Shown here: in pieces, positions 53,814 to 62,886 of the stretch
Layout of the letters: the number at the start of each line of letters is the position of its first letter
Numbering within the stretch: the first letter of the stretch is position 1
From: Galactobacter valiniphilus
GTDB lineage: Bacteria; Actinomycetota; Actinomycetes; Actinomycetales; Micrococcaceae
Reading direction: 5' to 3'
Length of the DNA: 64,000 bases
NCBI RefSeq assembly: GCF_003575975.1
Contig: NZ_QQXK01000001.1
Location: forward strand, 124,001-188,000
Notes under the pieces: model-generated
The model's database searches: none
Told to the model about the DNA's origin: nothing
Seen by the model: only the letters and a program-made list of their open reading frames with translations
Program-made: the position numbers and the translations under genes

Positions 53814-54776
53814 ATGCGCCGCATCCTTCCCCAGTACCTGCTGCTTGCCCTCGCGTGGGGCTCGAGCTTCTTCTTGGTGTACCTCTCCCTCGGTGGGCTG
53901 AGCCCGGCGCAGGTGGTGCTGGCCCGCTTGGTCCTCGGGGCCCTTGCCCTGCTGCTCCTGTGCGCGCTCACGCGGCAGCGACTCCTGCGGCAGCTCCTGG
54001 CGTGGGACCACCTGCTGGTCGTGGGCCTCTTCCTCTGCGTGCTCCCCTTCCTGCTCTTCGCGTGGGCCCAGCAGTGGCTCCCCTCGAGCGTGGCGAGCAT
54101 CCTCAACGCGACCACCCCGCTCATGACCACCCTGGTCACGCTCGTGGCGCTGCGCGCCGAGCGCCCGAACGCCGCGATGCTGGGCGGGCTGCGCATCGGC
54201 TTCGCCGGCGTGGCGCTGGTCCTGGCCCCGTGGCAGGGCGGCGGCGGCACGCACCCCGGCGCCGCGCTCGCGTGGCTGGCAGGGACCGCCAGCTACTGGA
54301 TCGGGATGGTGTACCTGCGGCGCTTCGTGAGCCCGCTCGGCCTGCGCCCCCTGCCCACCGCCGCCGTGCAGGTGAGCCTCGCTGCCACGCTGGTCCTGGT
54401 CTTGAGCCCCGTGCTGGCGCGGGGCCCCGTGAGCCTCACGGCGAACGTCATCCTCTCGGCCCTGGCGCTAGGCGTCCTGGGCACGGGGCTCGCGTACGCA
54501 TGGAACGCCGCCATCGTGGCCTCCTGGGGCGCCACGGCGGCGTCCACCGTGACCTATGCGGCCCCGCTGGTGGGCGTCGCCCTGGGGGTGCTCGTCCTGC
54601 GCGAGCCCCTCGGATGGCACCAGCCGCTCGGCGCGCTCGTGGTCATCGCCGGCATCCTCGTGAGCCAAGGGCGGACGCCCCACCCCCGGCGGACCGGGGC
54701 AAGCCCCGGCCACCCAGGCAACGCCCCGCGCCCACCCCCGGCCACGCGCCGTTGGGCACGAGGTCGTCAGCACTAG
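53814..54776 (+). CDS. EamA/DMT superfamily transporter
   Basis: 320 residues with about ten hydrophobic helices in two repeats of five (EamA). Opening LPQYLLLALAWGSSFFLVYLSLGGLSPAQVVLARLVLGALALLL is typical (WG-x-x-F, x-R-x-x-x-A). The end of the second repeat is GVALGVLVLREPLGWHQPLGALVVIAGILVS. A ~35-residue Pro/Arg-rich tail follows and carries a copy of the dispersed motif. Predicted metabolite exporter; substrate unknown. Convergent with the LysR gene; stops overlap by 4 bp (54773-54776). Confidence 0.85.
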   Translation: MRRILPQYLLLALAWGSSFFLVYLSLGGLSPAQVVLARLVLGALALLLLCALTRQRLLRQLLAWDHLLVVGLFLCVLPFLLFAWAQQWLPSSVASILNATTPLMTTLVTLVALRAERPNAAMLGGLRIGFAGVALVLAPWQGGGGTHPGAALAWLAGTASYWIGMVYLRRFVSPLGLRPLPTAAVQVSLAATLVLVLSPVLARGPVSLTANVILSALALGVLGTGLAYAWNAAIVASWGATAASTVTYAAPLVGVALGVLVLREPLGWHQPLGALVVIAGILVSQGRTPHPRRTGASPGHPGNAPRPPPATRRWARGRQH

Positions 54777-55645
54777 GAACCCGCGAGCGCCTCGACAAAG
54801 CGCGCGGCGAGCGCCGAGGACTTGCTCCCCCGCGCCGCGACGAGCCGCGTGAGCGGCGAGCCCGCCAATGGGCGCGCCACCACGCCGGGCAGCAGCGCGT
54901 CCGCGACGGAAGCGGGCAGCACCGACGCCCCCACGCCCGCGGCGACGAGGCCCAGCACCGTCTCCTGATGCACCGCCTGCTGCACCACGTTGAGCCGGGG
55001 CCCACCCTCGAAGGCCTCGAGCACGCGCGCCACGTAGCCTGGCATGAGCGGGTAAGAGAAGAGGATCAGCGGGTGCAGGGCGAGTTCGGCGGCGCGGACC
55101 TCGGCGGCCCCGGCCAGGGGGTGATCTGCCGGCAGCACGGCCACCATGCGTTCCTGAACGAGCGGCGTGAGCTCCAGTCCCGGGACCCGCTCGGGATCGC
55201 GCAGGATGCCCACGTCGATCCGTCCCTCGAGGAGCGCCTCGACCTGCTCGCCGCTCGCCGCGGGGACCAGCTCCAGCTCCACGCGCGGGTTGTCAGCGCG
55301 GAACTGGCGCATGCCGTGGGGCAGCAGGGCGTAGCTCGCGGAGGACACGAAGCCCACGCGCAGGCGCCCCACCCGGCCGTCGGAGGCGTCCGCCGCGTCC
55401 TGCTTGGCCGCCTGCACGTCCGCCATGATCCCCTCCGAACGCTCGCGGAAGCGCTCCCCCGCATCGGTGAGCTGCACGCGGCGCGTGGTGCGTTCGAAGA
55501 GCCGGACCCCCAACTCCTCCTCGAGTTTGCGGATAGCCACCGTGAGCGGGGGCTGCGTCATGTGCAGGCGCTCCGCCGCGCGGGCAAAGTTCAGCTCCTC
55601 GGCCACGGCGAGGAAGTACTTCAGCTGGCGCAGCTCCACGGCCAT
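54773..55645 (-). CDS. LysR family transcriptional regulator
   Basis: 290 residues. HTH: LRQLKYFLAVAEELNFARAAERLHMTQPPLTVAIRKLEEELGVRLFERTTRRVQLT (residues 4-60), then the periplasmic-binding-like effector domain starting VGRLRVGFVSSASYALLPHGM. It probably controls the divergent oxidase operon (55752 onwards). Start ATG 55645; the ATG at 55660 adds MCDER and has no ribosome site either. The 106-bp divergent region holds AT-rich TTAATAATGTTAAG, a possible T-N11-A type LysR site. Confidence 0.88.
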   Translation of the reverse strand: MAVELRQLKYFLAVAEELNFARAAERLHMTQPPLTVAIRKLEEELGVRLFERTTRRVQLTDAGERFRERSEGIMADVQAAKQDAADASDGRVGRLRVGFVSSASYALLPHGMRQFRADNPRVELELVPAASGEQVEALLEGRIDVGILRDPERVPGLELTPLVQERMVAVLPADHPLAGAAEVRAAELALHPLILFSYPLMPGYVARVLEAFEGGPRLNVVQQAVHQETVLGLVAAGVGASVLPASVADALLPGVVARPLAGSPLTRLVAARGSKSSALAARFVEALAGS

Positions 55646-55751
55646 CCTTTCGTCACACATTAATAATGTTAAGAAAAATGATAGTGGACACCAATGGATG
55701 AGGAAAGCAGACTCGAAGCATCGGCACCGCTTAGCCCCCAAGGAGCATTCA

Positions 55752-56897
55752 ATGGAAACCGTCTCGCACGTCGTCATCGGAGCGGGCCTCATCGGCGCCT
55801 CGACCGCCTGGCACCTCGCCGAGCGCGGCCACGACGTCGTCCTCCTCGAACGAGACGTCCCCGCCTCCGAGTTCGGCAGCTCGCACGGCTCGGCCCGCAT
55901 CTTCCGTTACGCCTACCCGGACCCCCTCTACGCGCAGCTCGTGGTGGACTCCGAGCCGCACTGGGCCCGTCTCTCCCAGCTCGGCGGCGTGGAGCTCATC
56001 ACGCGCTGCGGCGCCCTGGACCACGGTGAGGACCGCAACCCCGCCCTGCTCGCCGACGTCCTGACGCAGGTGGGCGTTGAACACGAGCTGCTGTCCGCCG
56101 AGGAGGCCGCCGCCCGCTTCCCGCAGTTCGCCTTCGAGACCGAGGTGCTCTGGCAGCCCACGGCCGGCGTCCTCGACGCCCAGACCACCGTCGAAACCAT
56201 GGTGGCGGCCGCCCAGGCCGCCGGCGCCCGGGTCTACACGGGCTGGGAGGTGAGCTCCGTCGTCGAGCAGGAGGACGGACTGCTCATCACCGCCACCGAC
56301 GGCCGCGAGCTCCTGGCCGGGCACGCGACCGTCGCCGCCGGCGGCTTCCTCCCGTGGCTCCTGCCGCGCCTGCCGCTCTCCGAGGCCTTCCGCTCCGCGC
56401 TGCCGGAGTTCGAGGTGACGCAGGAGAACGCCTTCCACTTCCCCTTCGGCGAGGACTTCCCGGCCGGGAGCTGGCCCACCGTCATCCACAAGATCGAGGG
56501 CTGGAACTCCTACGCCCTCCCCGGCGGCCGCGACGCCGGCTTCCGCGGCCTCAAGCTCGCCGAGTATCACGCGGGCCGCGCGCTCCCCTCGGCCCAGGAC
56601 CAGGACGGGGTCATCCCCGCCGAGGTGCGCGAGCGCGTCGTCGCGCAGGTCGCCGCGCTCTACCCGGGCCTCGTCCCCGAGCCCTACGCCGAGACCACGT
56701 GCCTGTTCACCATGACCCCCACCGAGGACTTCCTCCTGGAGCGCGAGGGTCGCATCACGCTCTTCTCCGCCTGCTCCGGGCACGGCGCCAAGTTCGCGCC
56801 GCTCCTGGGCACGTTCGGAGCGGACGTCGCGACGGGCGCCGCCGAGGCACCGGCACCCTTCCGCGTGGTTTCCGCCGGCTCTGCGAGCGCCAAGTGA
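55752..56897 (+). CDS. FAD-dependent amine oxidase, monomeric sarcosine / N-methyl-L-tryptophan oxidase family
   Basis: 381 residues. FAD-binding HVVIGAGLIGASTAWHLAERGHDVVLLER at the start; SSHGSARIFRYAYPDPLYAQL binds flavin in this family. The covalent-flavin cysteine is in AETTCLFTMTPTEDF (~residue 315), and the re-face motif is SACSGHGAKFAP. Both covalent-flavin hallmarks are present. Oxidises a secondary amine (sarcosine, N-methyl amino acid or similar) to iminium, yielding H2O2. ATG at 55752, AGGAGC upstream. Coupled to the downstream amidase by GTGA. Confidence 0.9.
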   Translation: METVSHVVIGAGLIGASTAWHLAERGHDVVLLERDVPASEFGSSHGSARIFRYAYPDPLYAQLVVDSEPHWARLSQLGGVELITRCGALDHGEDRNPALLADVLTQVGVEHELLSAEEAAARFPQFAFETEVLWQPTAGVLDAQTTVETMVAAAQAAGARVYTGWEVSSVVEQEDGLLITATDGRELLAGHATVAAGGFLPWLLPRLPLSEAFRSALPEFEVTQENAFHFPFGEDFPAGSWPTVIHKIEGWNSYALPGGRDAGFRGLKLAEYHAGRALPSAQDQDGVIPAEVRERVVAQVAALYPGLVPEPYAETTCLFTMTPTEDFLLEREGRITLFSACSGHGAKFAPLLGTFGADVATGAAEAPAPFRVVSAGSASAK

Positions 56898-58201
56898 GCG
56901 TGGGTTTCCAGGGCACGACGGCGGCCGGCCCAGCGGGCGGGCCGGCCGGGCCGGGCCGCGGGGCCGGGTTCGGCGCTGGCGCTCCCGCGTCGGTCGTGGG
57001 CCTGCTCGCGGCACTCGAAGGCGTCGGGGCGGATCCGCGCCGCGGGGGCTACACGCGCCCGGGCTTCGGCCGCGAGGAGGCCACCCTGCACGAGTGGTTC
57101 GCCCAGGAGGCGCGGGCCCGCGGGCTGGACATTGAACGAGACCGCAACGGCGTGCTGTGGGCCTGGTGGGACGTGCCCGGCGGCTCGCGCTCGAACGCCG
57201 TAGCCACGGGCTCGCACCTGGACTCCGTACCGGGCGGCGGGCAGTACGACGGACCGCTAGGCGTGGCCTCGGCCCTGGCCGCCGTGGACCACCTGCGGCT
57301 GCGGGGCCTCTCGCCCTCGCGGCCCTTGGCGCTCGTGGTGTTCCCCGAGGAGGAGGGCTCGCGCTTCGGCGTGGCCTGCCTGGGCTCGCGACTCCTGACG
57401 GGCCGGCTGGACCCCGCCGAGGCGGCCGGGCTGCGCGATGCGTCCGGTTTGACGCTGGCCGAGGCGCTGGCCGAGTCCGGGCTGGACGCGCGCCACCTGG
57501 GCCGCGACCAGGCCGCGCTCGATCGCGTGGCCTGCTTCGTGGAGCTGCACGTGGAACAGGGGCGCGGGCTCATCGACCGCGACGCGGCCGTGGGCCTGGG
57601 CAGCTCGATCCTGGGCCACGGGCGCTGGAAGCTGCGCTTCACGGGCCAGGGCAACCACGCGGGCACCACGCTCATGGCCGACCGCCGCGATCCGCTCGTC
57701 GCGGCCGCCGGCGCCGTGCTTGCCGTGCGCGATGCGGCGCTCGCGGTCCCTGAGGCCCGCGCGACGGTGGGGCGCCTGCAGCCCCTGCCGGGCGGCACCA
57801 ACGTCATCGCCTCCGCCGTGGACCTGTGGATCGACGCGCGCCACCCCGACGACGAGGTCACGGCCGAGCTGCTCGGTTCGATTCACGCCGCGGCCCGCGC
57901 GGCGGCCGAGGCCGAGAGCTGCGAGGCTGAGCTCAGTACCGAGTCCGTGAGCCCCACCGTGCACTTCGGCCACGCGCTCACCTCGCGCCTGGTCGGGGCC
58001 CTCGGCGGGGTGCCGGTGCTCGCGACGGGCGCCGGGCACGACGCCGGCGTGCTCGCCGCGGAGATCCCCACGGCCATGCTGTTCGTCCGCAACCCCACGG
58101 GGATCAGCCACTCCCCCGAGGAGTACGCGGCGGACGAGGACGCCGAGGCCGGCGCCGTGGCACTGGCCGACGCCCTGCAGGAGCTGCTGCTGGTCCCCTA
58201 A
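56894..58201 (+). CDS. M20 family hydrolase, hydantoinase/carbamoylase type (allantoate/N-carbamoyl amino acid amidohydrolase)
   Basis: 435 residues. Metal ligands of the di-zinc centre: GSHLDSVPGGGQYDGPLGV (His, Asp), VVFPEEEGSRFGVACLGSR (Glu pair), FVELHVEQG (His), then the lid motif TGQGNHAGTTLMADRRDPL. GAGHDAGVLA and PTGISHSPEEY supply the final His. This branch removes carbamoyl groups and yields CO2 and NH3. The N-terminal ~35 residues are Gly/Ala/Pro-rich. GTG at 56894 overlaps the oxidase stop. Function with the oxidase is probably degradation of N-modified amino acids. Confidence 0.9.
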   Translation: MSVGFQGTTAAGPAGGPAGPGRGAGFGAGAPASVVGLLAALEGVGADPRRGGYTRPGFGREEATLHEWFAQEARARGLDIERDRNGVLWAWWDVPGGSRSNAVATGSHLDSVPGGGQYDGPLGVASALAAVDHLRLRGLSPSRPLALVVFPEEEGSRFGVACLGSRLLTGRLDPAEAAGLRDASGLTLAEALAESGLDARHLGRDQAALDRVACFVELHVEQGRGLIDRDAAVGLGSSILGHGRWKLRFTGQGNHAGTTLMADRRDPLVAAAGAVLAVRDAALAVPEARATVGRLQPLPGGTNVIASAVDLWIDARHPDDEVTAELLGSIHAAARAAAEAESCEAELSTESVSPTVHFGHALTSRLVGALGGVPVLATGAGHDAGVLAAEIPTAMLFVRNPTGISHSPEEYAADEDAEAGAVALADALQELLLVP

Positions 58202-58221
58202 CCGCCGCTCCCCCACGAACC

Positions 58222-58256
58222 GGGTGTGCCCGCCGAGCTGGTCTGCGGGCACACCC
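58222..58256. terminator. Hairpin between the M20 and cyclodeaminase genes
   Basis: GGGTGTGCCCGC, loop 11 nt, GCGGGCACACCC, then TTGTG: 12-bp perfect stem. Confidence 0.75.
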
Positions 58257-58435
58257 TTGTGCGTTCCGGCCCAGCCGGGCCACCCCGGGGCGGGAGCTGA
58301 CCACCCACCCGCCCCGCGCCGCCGGGCGCTCCCCCAGCCACCCGCCGTCGGGCGCTCCCCGGCCCCGCGCCGCCGGGCACGCCAAAGGGGGCCGGAGACT
58401 CGCGGCTCCGACCCCCTGCTCTGGGGTGAGGTAAC

Positions 58436-59569
58436 TCAGGCGAGGGCGGGGGCGGCCCAGATGTTCAGGCTCGTGCCGATGCCCTTCTCCTTGGCGGCGG
58501 CGTAGAGCTCCGTGCCCCACGCGACGTCCTCGACCGGCATGCCGCCCACGGAGTAGAGGATGATCTCGTCGTCGGAAGTGCGGCCGGGGGCCTTGCCGGA
58601 GACGATGTCGCCGATCTGGTGGATGGACGAGCGCTCCATGCGGCCCTCGTTGACGAGGTCGATGAAGTGCGAGCCAACGATGCCGATCTGCTCGTAGGCC
58701 TCGGTGCCGTACTCCTCGGCCCAGGTGTCGTAGAGGCCCAGGTAGTCGACGACCTTGCGCGCCCGGCCCACCAGGAAGTCGTCCTCGAAGGCGGCGGCGG
58801 CCGGCAGGAGCAGCAACGCGCCGGGGGCGATCCACTCCTCCTTGATGAGCGGGAAGCCGGAGGAGCCCTCGGCGGCCGTGGTGGGCGCGGAGATGACCAC
58901 GCCGGCGTCGCGCACGGCGTCCTCGACGGTGTCCACGACCACCACGGAGCTCAGCTGCGGGTGCTTGGCGGCGAGCTCCTCGGCGAAGCGCTGGGCGGAG
59001 GCGGCGCCGCGGCCCTTGACCTTGACCGTGGTGATGCCGGGACGCAGGGCCAGCACGCCCTCGGCCGTGGTGCGGGCCATGACGCCGGGGCCGATGATCG
59101 CCAAGGTCGTGACGTCCTCGCGGGCCAGGTGCTTGACGCCCACGTTGGGGACGGCGCCGGTGCGGTACGCGGAGAGCAGGTTGCCGCTCATGACGGCGAG
59201 CGGGGCGCCCGTGTCGGTGTCGTTGAGGGTGAAGAGGTGGATGGAGCGCGGCAGCCCCTTCTTCTTGTTCTCGGCGTTGGAGCCGTACCACTTCACGCCC
59301 GTGGTGCCGAAGCGGCCGCCGAGGTAGGCGGGCATCGCCATGAAGCGGCGGTCCGGGCCGTCGGCGGGCATCCCGGCGTGCACGGGGATCTCCGGGAAGG
59401 TGACCATGGCGCCGTGCGAGTCGTGGTTCTCACCGGCCATCATGTAGTCGCCCTGGCTCAGGAGCACGAGCGTCTCCTCCATGACGTCGATGCACCGCAC
59501 GATGTCGGTCACGCCGGCCTCGATCATCTCCGGCTCGGAGAGGAAGAGGAAGTCAAGATCGGTGTCCAT
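58436..59569 (-). CDS. Ornithine cyclodeaminase family protein (annotated elsewhere as tyramine oxidase subunit B)
   Basis: 377 residues. SEPEMIEAGVTDIVRCIDVMEETL, GPDRRFMAMPAYLGGRFGTTGVKWYGSNAENKKKGLPRSIHLFTLND, then the NAD-binding TLAIIGPGVMARTTAEGVL (~175), VVVVDTVEDAVRDAGVVISAPTT and YSVGGMPVEDVAWGTELY. NAD-dependent mu-crystallin fold; these proteins are closest, from memory, to those called tyramine oxidase subunit B, yet no catalytic role is proven. ATG at 59569 with AAAGGAA upstream. Convergent with the M20 gene; divergent from amt. Confidence 0.85.
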   Translation of the reverse strand: MDTDLDFLFLSEPEMIEAGVTDIVRCIDVMEETLVLLSQGDYMMAGENHDSHGAMVTFPEIPVHAGMPADGPDRRFMAMPAYLGGRFGTTGVKWYGSNAENKKKGLPRSIHLFTLNDTDTGAPLAVMSGNLLSAYRTGAVPNVGVKHLAREDVTTLAIIGPGVMARTTAEGVLALRPGITTVKVKGRGAASAQRFAEELAAKHPQLSSVVVVDTVEDAVRDAGVVISAPTTAAEGSSGFPLIKEEWIAPGALLLLPAAAAFEDDFLVGRARKVVDYLGLYDTWAEEYGTEAYEQIGIVGSHFIDLVNEGRMERSSIHQIGDIVSGKAPGRTSDDEIILYSVGGMPVEDVAWGTELYAAAKEKGIGTSLNIWAAPALA

Positions 59570-59921
59570 GGGGTTCCTTTCGCCTCGGACCCGCCGGCTC
59601 GCGGATCCGTTGTTCACCCCACTCTCCACGGCGCCGCGGGCCGGAGTGCCCGCGGGCAAGGGACCGTAACCGACGTTTCACACCGCCGAAATGTATGACG
59701 CCGATTGATAGCCCTGGACTAACGATCGCCTCATCGGGTGCTAGGAATCCGCCGCATCACGGGGTTCAGACTCGTGTGAACACCCACCCACGCCCCCGCA
59801 TCCATTCGCCAACGGAATGCACTTGTCACCGGGGCAACACGCAAACGAAACACCGCCTCAGCACCATTGAACGTGCCGGGCACCGCACCGCCCGGCGCCC
59901 CACCCCCCTGAGGAGGCCAGC
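59570..59921. other. 352-bp divergent region between the cyclodeaminase-like gene and amt
   Basis: No gene was found. AT-richer in the middle. Holds a weak GlnR-like word (see 59825-59851) and, just before amt, GAGGAGG (59910-59916) as the ribosome site. Confidence 0.6.
59825..59851 (+). promoter_or_regulatory. Weak GlnR-like site upstream of amt
   Basis: GTCAC-N6-AACAC-N6-GAAAC, compared with the GlnR pattern GTNAC-N6-GAAAC-N6-GTNAC. The outer boxes fit, the middle box matches 3 of 5, and the third box is in the wrong order. Suggestive only because the gene is amt. Confidence 0.3.
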
Positions 59922-61166
59922 ATGACCACCCCATCCGCCGACCTTGCGTGGGGGCTCACCGCCCTCGCCTTTGTCACCTTCATGCTCTGCGGCATCGCCC
60001 TGTACTACGCGGGCATCGCGGGCCGGAAGAACCCCCTGAACATGATCATGATGGTCATCGGCTCGCTCGCCGTGACGGCCGTCCTCTACGTGGCCTTTGT
60101 CCACGGCCTGGTCCTCGGCGATTCCGTCCTGGGCCTCGGGCTCATCGGCAATCCGCTGCAGTTCCTCGGCATGGAATCGGCCATGACCAACACGGAGTCC
60201 GGCGGCCCCGAGGACGCCTGGACCTTCGCCTTCTACCTCATGTTCGCCGCGATCACCGTGGCGATCGTGAGCTCGGGCGCCCTGGGCCGCATGAAGTTCG
60301 GCGCGTGGCTCGTCTTCTCCGGGCTGTGGCTCGTGCTCGTCTACGCGCCCGTGGCGCACTGGGTCTTCGCCTTCGACGACGAGGAGACCGGCACCGTGGG
60401 CGGCTGGTTGCGCAATGTGGTGGGCCTGCACGACTTCGCCGGCGGCACCGCCGTGCACATGAACGCCGGCATGGCGGCCCTGGCCCTCGCCCTGGTCCTC
60501 GGCAAGCGCAAGGACACGAGCGAGCGCCCGCACAACCTCCCCCTCGTGGTGCTGGGCGGTTCCATGCTCTTCCTCGGCTGGTTCGGCTTCAACGGCGGCT
60601 CCGGCGGCGGCGCGACCTTCACGTCGCAGTACGCGATCCTCACGACCATCCTGGCCGCGTGCACGGGCACGCTCGGCTACCTCCTGGTGGAGAAGAAGCG
60701 CACCGGCCGCATGACGACCTTCGGCCTCATCACGGGCCTCATCGGCGGCTTGGTCGGCATCACGCCCTGCGCCGACGCCGTCTCGCCGCTCGGCGCGCTG
60801 CTCGTGGGCCTCGTAGCCGGCGCCCTGGTCTCCTGGGCCGTCACGTGGAAGAGCAAGTGGGGCATCGACGAGTCGCTGGACGCCTTCGCGGTGCACGGCG
60901 TGGGCGGCATCGCCGGCACGATCTGCGTCATCTTTGTTGGCGCGGCGAGCGCCCCGGCCGGCGTCACCGGCATCTTCTTCGGCGGCGATCCGTCCATCAT
61001 CTGGCGCGAGCTCGTGGCCATCGTCGCGACGTGCGGCTATTCCTTCCTCGTGACCGCCGCGCTGGCCTGGTTCATGAAGCGCACCATGGGCCTGCGCGTC
61101 GAGGAGCAGGTGGAGGAGCGCGGGCTGGATCAGTCCCTCCACGCCGAGTCCGCCTACGACCGCTGA
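59922..61166 (+). CDS. amt: Ammonium transporter Amt
   Basis: 414 residues, eleven predicted membrane helices. Pore residues: FGGWF-type WFGFNGGSGGGATFTSQYAI, twin histidines in DFAGGTAVHMNAGMAAL (His168-like) and FAVHGVGGIAGTI (His318-like), AGRKNPLNMIMMVIGSLAVT. Takes up NH4+/NH3. GlnK and GlnD, its usual partners, are not in the window. ATG at 59922 with GAGGAGG upstream. The only nitrogen-uptake gene beside a group that releases ammonia from organic nitrogen. Confidence 0.96.
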   Translation: MTTPSADLAWGLTALAFVTFMLCGIALYYAGIAGRKNPLNMIMMVIGSLAVTAVLYVAFVHGLVLGDSVLGLGLIGNPLQFLGMESAMTNTESGGPEDAWTFAFYLMFAAITVAIVSSGALGRMKFGAWLVFSGLWLVLVYAPVAHWVFAFDDEETGTVGGWLRNVVGLHDFAGGTAVHMNAGMAALALALVLGKRKDTSERPHNLPLVVLGGSMLFLGWFGFNGGSGGGATFTSQYAILTTILAACTGTLGYLLVEKKRTGRMTTFGLITGLIGGLVGITPCADAVSPLGALLVGLVAGALVSWAVTWKSKWGIDESLDAFAVHGVGGIAGTICVIFVGAASAPAGVTGIFFGGDPSIIWRELVAIVATCGYSFLVTAALAWFMKRTMGLRVEEQVEERGLDQSLHAESAYDR

Positions 61167-61211
61167 GTCCCCGGGCCGCACGGCTCACCACCTGCCCGAC
61201 GGCGGGTGCTC

Positions 61212-61255
61212 GCCTCCCAGCCACCCCGCGCCCTGCAGGGCGCGGGCTGGGAGGC
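61212..61255. terminator. Compound hairpin after amt
   Basis: GCCTCCCAGCC (61212-61222) pairs with GGCTGGGAGGC (61245-61255) around the inner palindrome CGCGCCCTGCAGGGCGCG (61227-61244). The hairpin is flanked on both sides by copies of the GCCCGACGGCGGG motif (61193-61205, and inverted at 61260-61272). Confidence 0.75.
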
Positions 61256-61349
61256 TGGCACCCGCCGTCGTGCTTTCATGTGTCGGCCCCGGCGCGCATC
61301 ATGGAACCCTGGCCGCGCGAGGGGCACGGTCCATGCCCTGGGGAGTGCC

Positions 61350-62855
61350 ATGACCGCCGCAGTGCCGCCGACCGACCCCGCCAACGCGGGTGCGCCCGCC
61401 GCGCCGCCCGCCCCGCCCGCGCCGGCCAACGGGGATCGCCTCTTCCTGCGCGTGCTCGTCAACACGCTCATCGCCAACGTGACCACCTCGTACCTGTGGT
61501 TTGCGCTGACGTTCTGGGTGTACCTGGAGACGAAGTCCGTCATGGCCACGGCCATCATCGGCGGCGCGTACATGCTGCTCGTGGCGCTGCTCGGCACCTG
61601 GTTCGGCACCCTCGTTGACCGCTACCGCAAGCGGCCCGTGATGATCGCGTCCTCGCTCATCACCCTGGCCACCTACGCGGTGGCCGGCGTGCTGTTCCTG
61701 CTCCTGCCCACCGCCGCGCTCCTGAACTGGCGCGGCCCGTGGTTCTGGCTGTTCGCCGGGATCATCCTGCTGGGTGGTGTCGTGGAGAACCTGCGCAACA
61801 TCGCGCTCTCCACGACCGTGACCATCCTCGTCCCCGTGGAGCGCCGCGATAAGGCCAACGGCCTCGTCGGCACGGTGCAGGGCATCTCCTTCATGGTCAC
61901 GAGCGTCCTCTCGGGCCTCTCCATCGGCTTCATCGGGATGTCCGGCACGCTGCTCGTGGCGCTCATCATGACCGCAGTGGCCACGGACCACCTCCTGCTG
62001 GCAGTCCGCATCCCCGAGCCGCAGCACGCCGAGGGCGCGCAGCCAGACGTTCCGCGCGGTGTCGACTTCCGCGGTGCGTGGGCGGCCGTGCGCTCCGTGC
62101 CCGGGCTGCTCGCCCTGCTCCTCTTTGCGACGTTCAACAACCTCGTGGGCGGCGTCTTCATGGCCCTCATGGACCCCTACGGGCTCACGCTCTTCGACGT
62201 GAAGACGTGGGGCATCGTGCTCGGCGTCACGAGCATCGGTTTCATCGTGGGCGGCGGGCTCGTGGCCAAGCTCGGCCTCGGCCCCAAACCCCTGCGCACG
62301 CTCCTGCTCGTCAACATCGCCCTGGCCCTGCTCGGCGCCACCTTCACCCTGCGCGAGTTCTGGTGGCTCTACGCCGCCGGCATCTTCGTCTACATGGCGC
62401 TCATCCCGGCCGCGGAGGCGGCGGAGCAGACCATCATCCAGCGCGTCGTGCCGCTGTCCACCCAGGGCCGCGTCTTCGGCCTCGCCGCGAGCATCGAATC
62501 CGCCGCCGCTCCCGTGTCCGCGTTCATCATCGGGCCCATCGCCGAGTTCGTGGTCCTGCCCGCCCTGCGTGAACCGGGGACCGCCGAGTCCTACGCCTGG
62601 CTCCTGGGGCGCGGGGAGGCGCGCGGCATCGCGCTCGTGTTCCTCGCGGCCTCGCTCGTGCTGCTCGTGGTAGTGCTCCTGGCCTTCGCGAGCCGCTCCT
62701 ACCGCCAGCTCAGCGCCGCCTACGCCGAGGCCGAGCCCGAGGCGGCGCCGGAGGGCGCGGCCGCTGTAGCAGGCGCAACAGGCGCGCTCGGCGGCACCTC
62801 GGCCGAGACCTCGTCGAATCCCTCGGGAGAGACCGGCGCCACCCCGGGCCGGTGA
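61350..62855 (+). CDS. MFS transporter
   Basis: 501 residues with twelve-helix pattern. After a Pro/Ala-rich start, VNTLIANVTTSYLWFALTFWVYLETKSVMATAIIGGAY, then the MFS loop motif GTLVDRYRKRPVMIASS between helices 2 and 3 (G-x3-D-R-x2-R-R-like), a long central stretch PQHAEGAQPDVPRGVDF and second half up to LAFASRSYRQL. A Gly/Ala/Glu tail of ~50 residues ends it. Drug or metabolite exporter; substrate unknown. ATG at 61350 with GGGGAG upstream. Confidence 0.88.
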   Translation: MTAAVPPTDPANAGAPAAPPAPPAPANGDRLFLRVLVNTLIANVTTSYLWFALTFWVYLETKSVMATAIIGGAYMLLVALLGTWFGTLVDRYRKRPVMIASSLITLATYAVAGVLFLLLPTAALLNWRGPWFWLFAGIILLGGVVENLRNIALSTTVTILVPVERRDKANGLVGTVQGISFMVTSVLSGLSIGFIGMSGTLLVALIMTAVATDHLLLAVRIPEPQHAEGAQPDVPRGVDFRGAWAAVRSVPGLLALLLFATFNNLVGGVFMALMDPYGLTLFDVKTWGIVLGVTSIGFIVGGGLVAKLGLGPKPLRTLLLVNIALALLGATFTLREFWWLYAAGIFVYMALIPAAEAAEQTIIQRVVPLSTQGRVFGLAASIESAAAPVSAFIIGPIAEFVVLPALREPGTAESYAWLLGRGEARGIALVFLAASLVLLVVVLLAFASRSYRQLSAAYAEAEPEAAPEGAAAVAGATGALGGTSAETSSNPSGETGATPGR

Positions 62856-62872
62856 ACGGGTCCGCGGCTGAC

Positions 62873-62878
62873 TATCCT
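62873..62878 (+). promoter_or_regulatory. -10 hexamer TATCCT, leaderless start of trmB
   Basis: TATCCT, 8 nt, ATG at 62887, no Shine-Dalgarno. Confidence 0.5.
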
Positions 62879-62886
62879 TGGGGGTT

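Noticed and set aside
56905-56930. GCACGACGGCGGCC in the start of the M20 gene as a copy of the dispersed motif
   Set aside because: Coding and Gly/Ala-rich; similarity may come from composition, so it was not counted.
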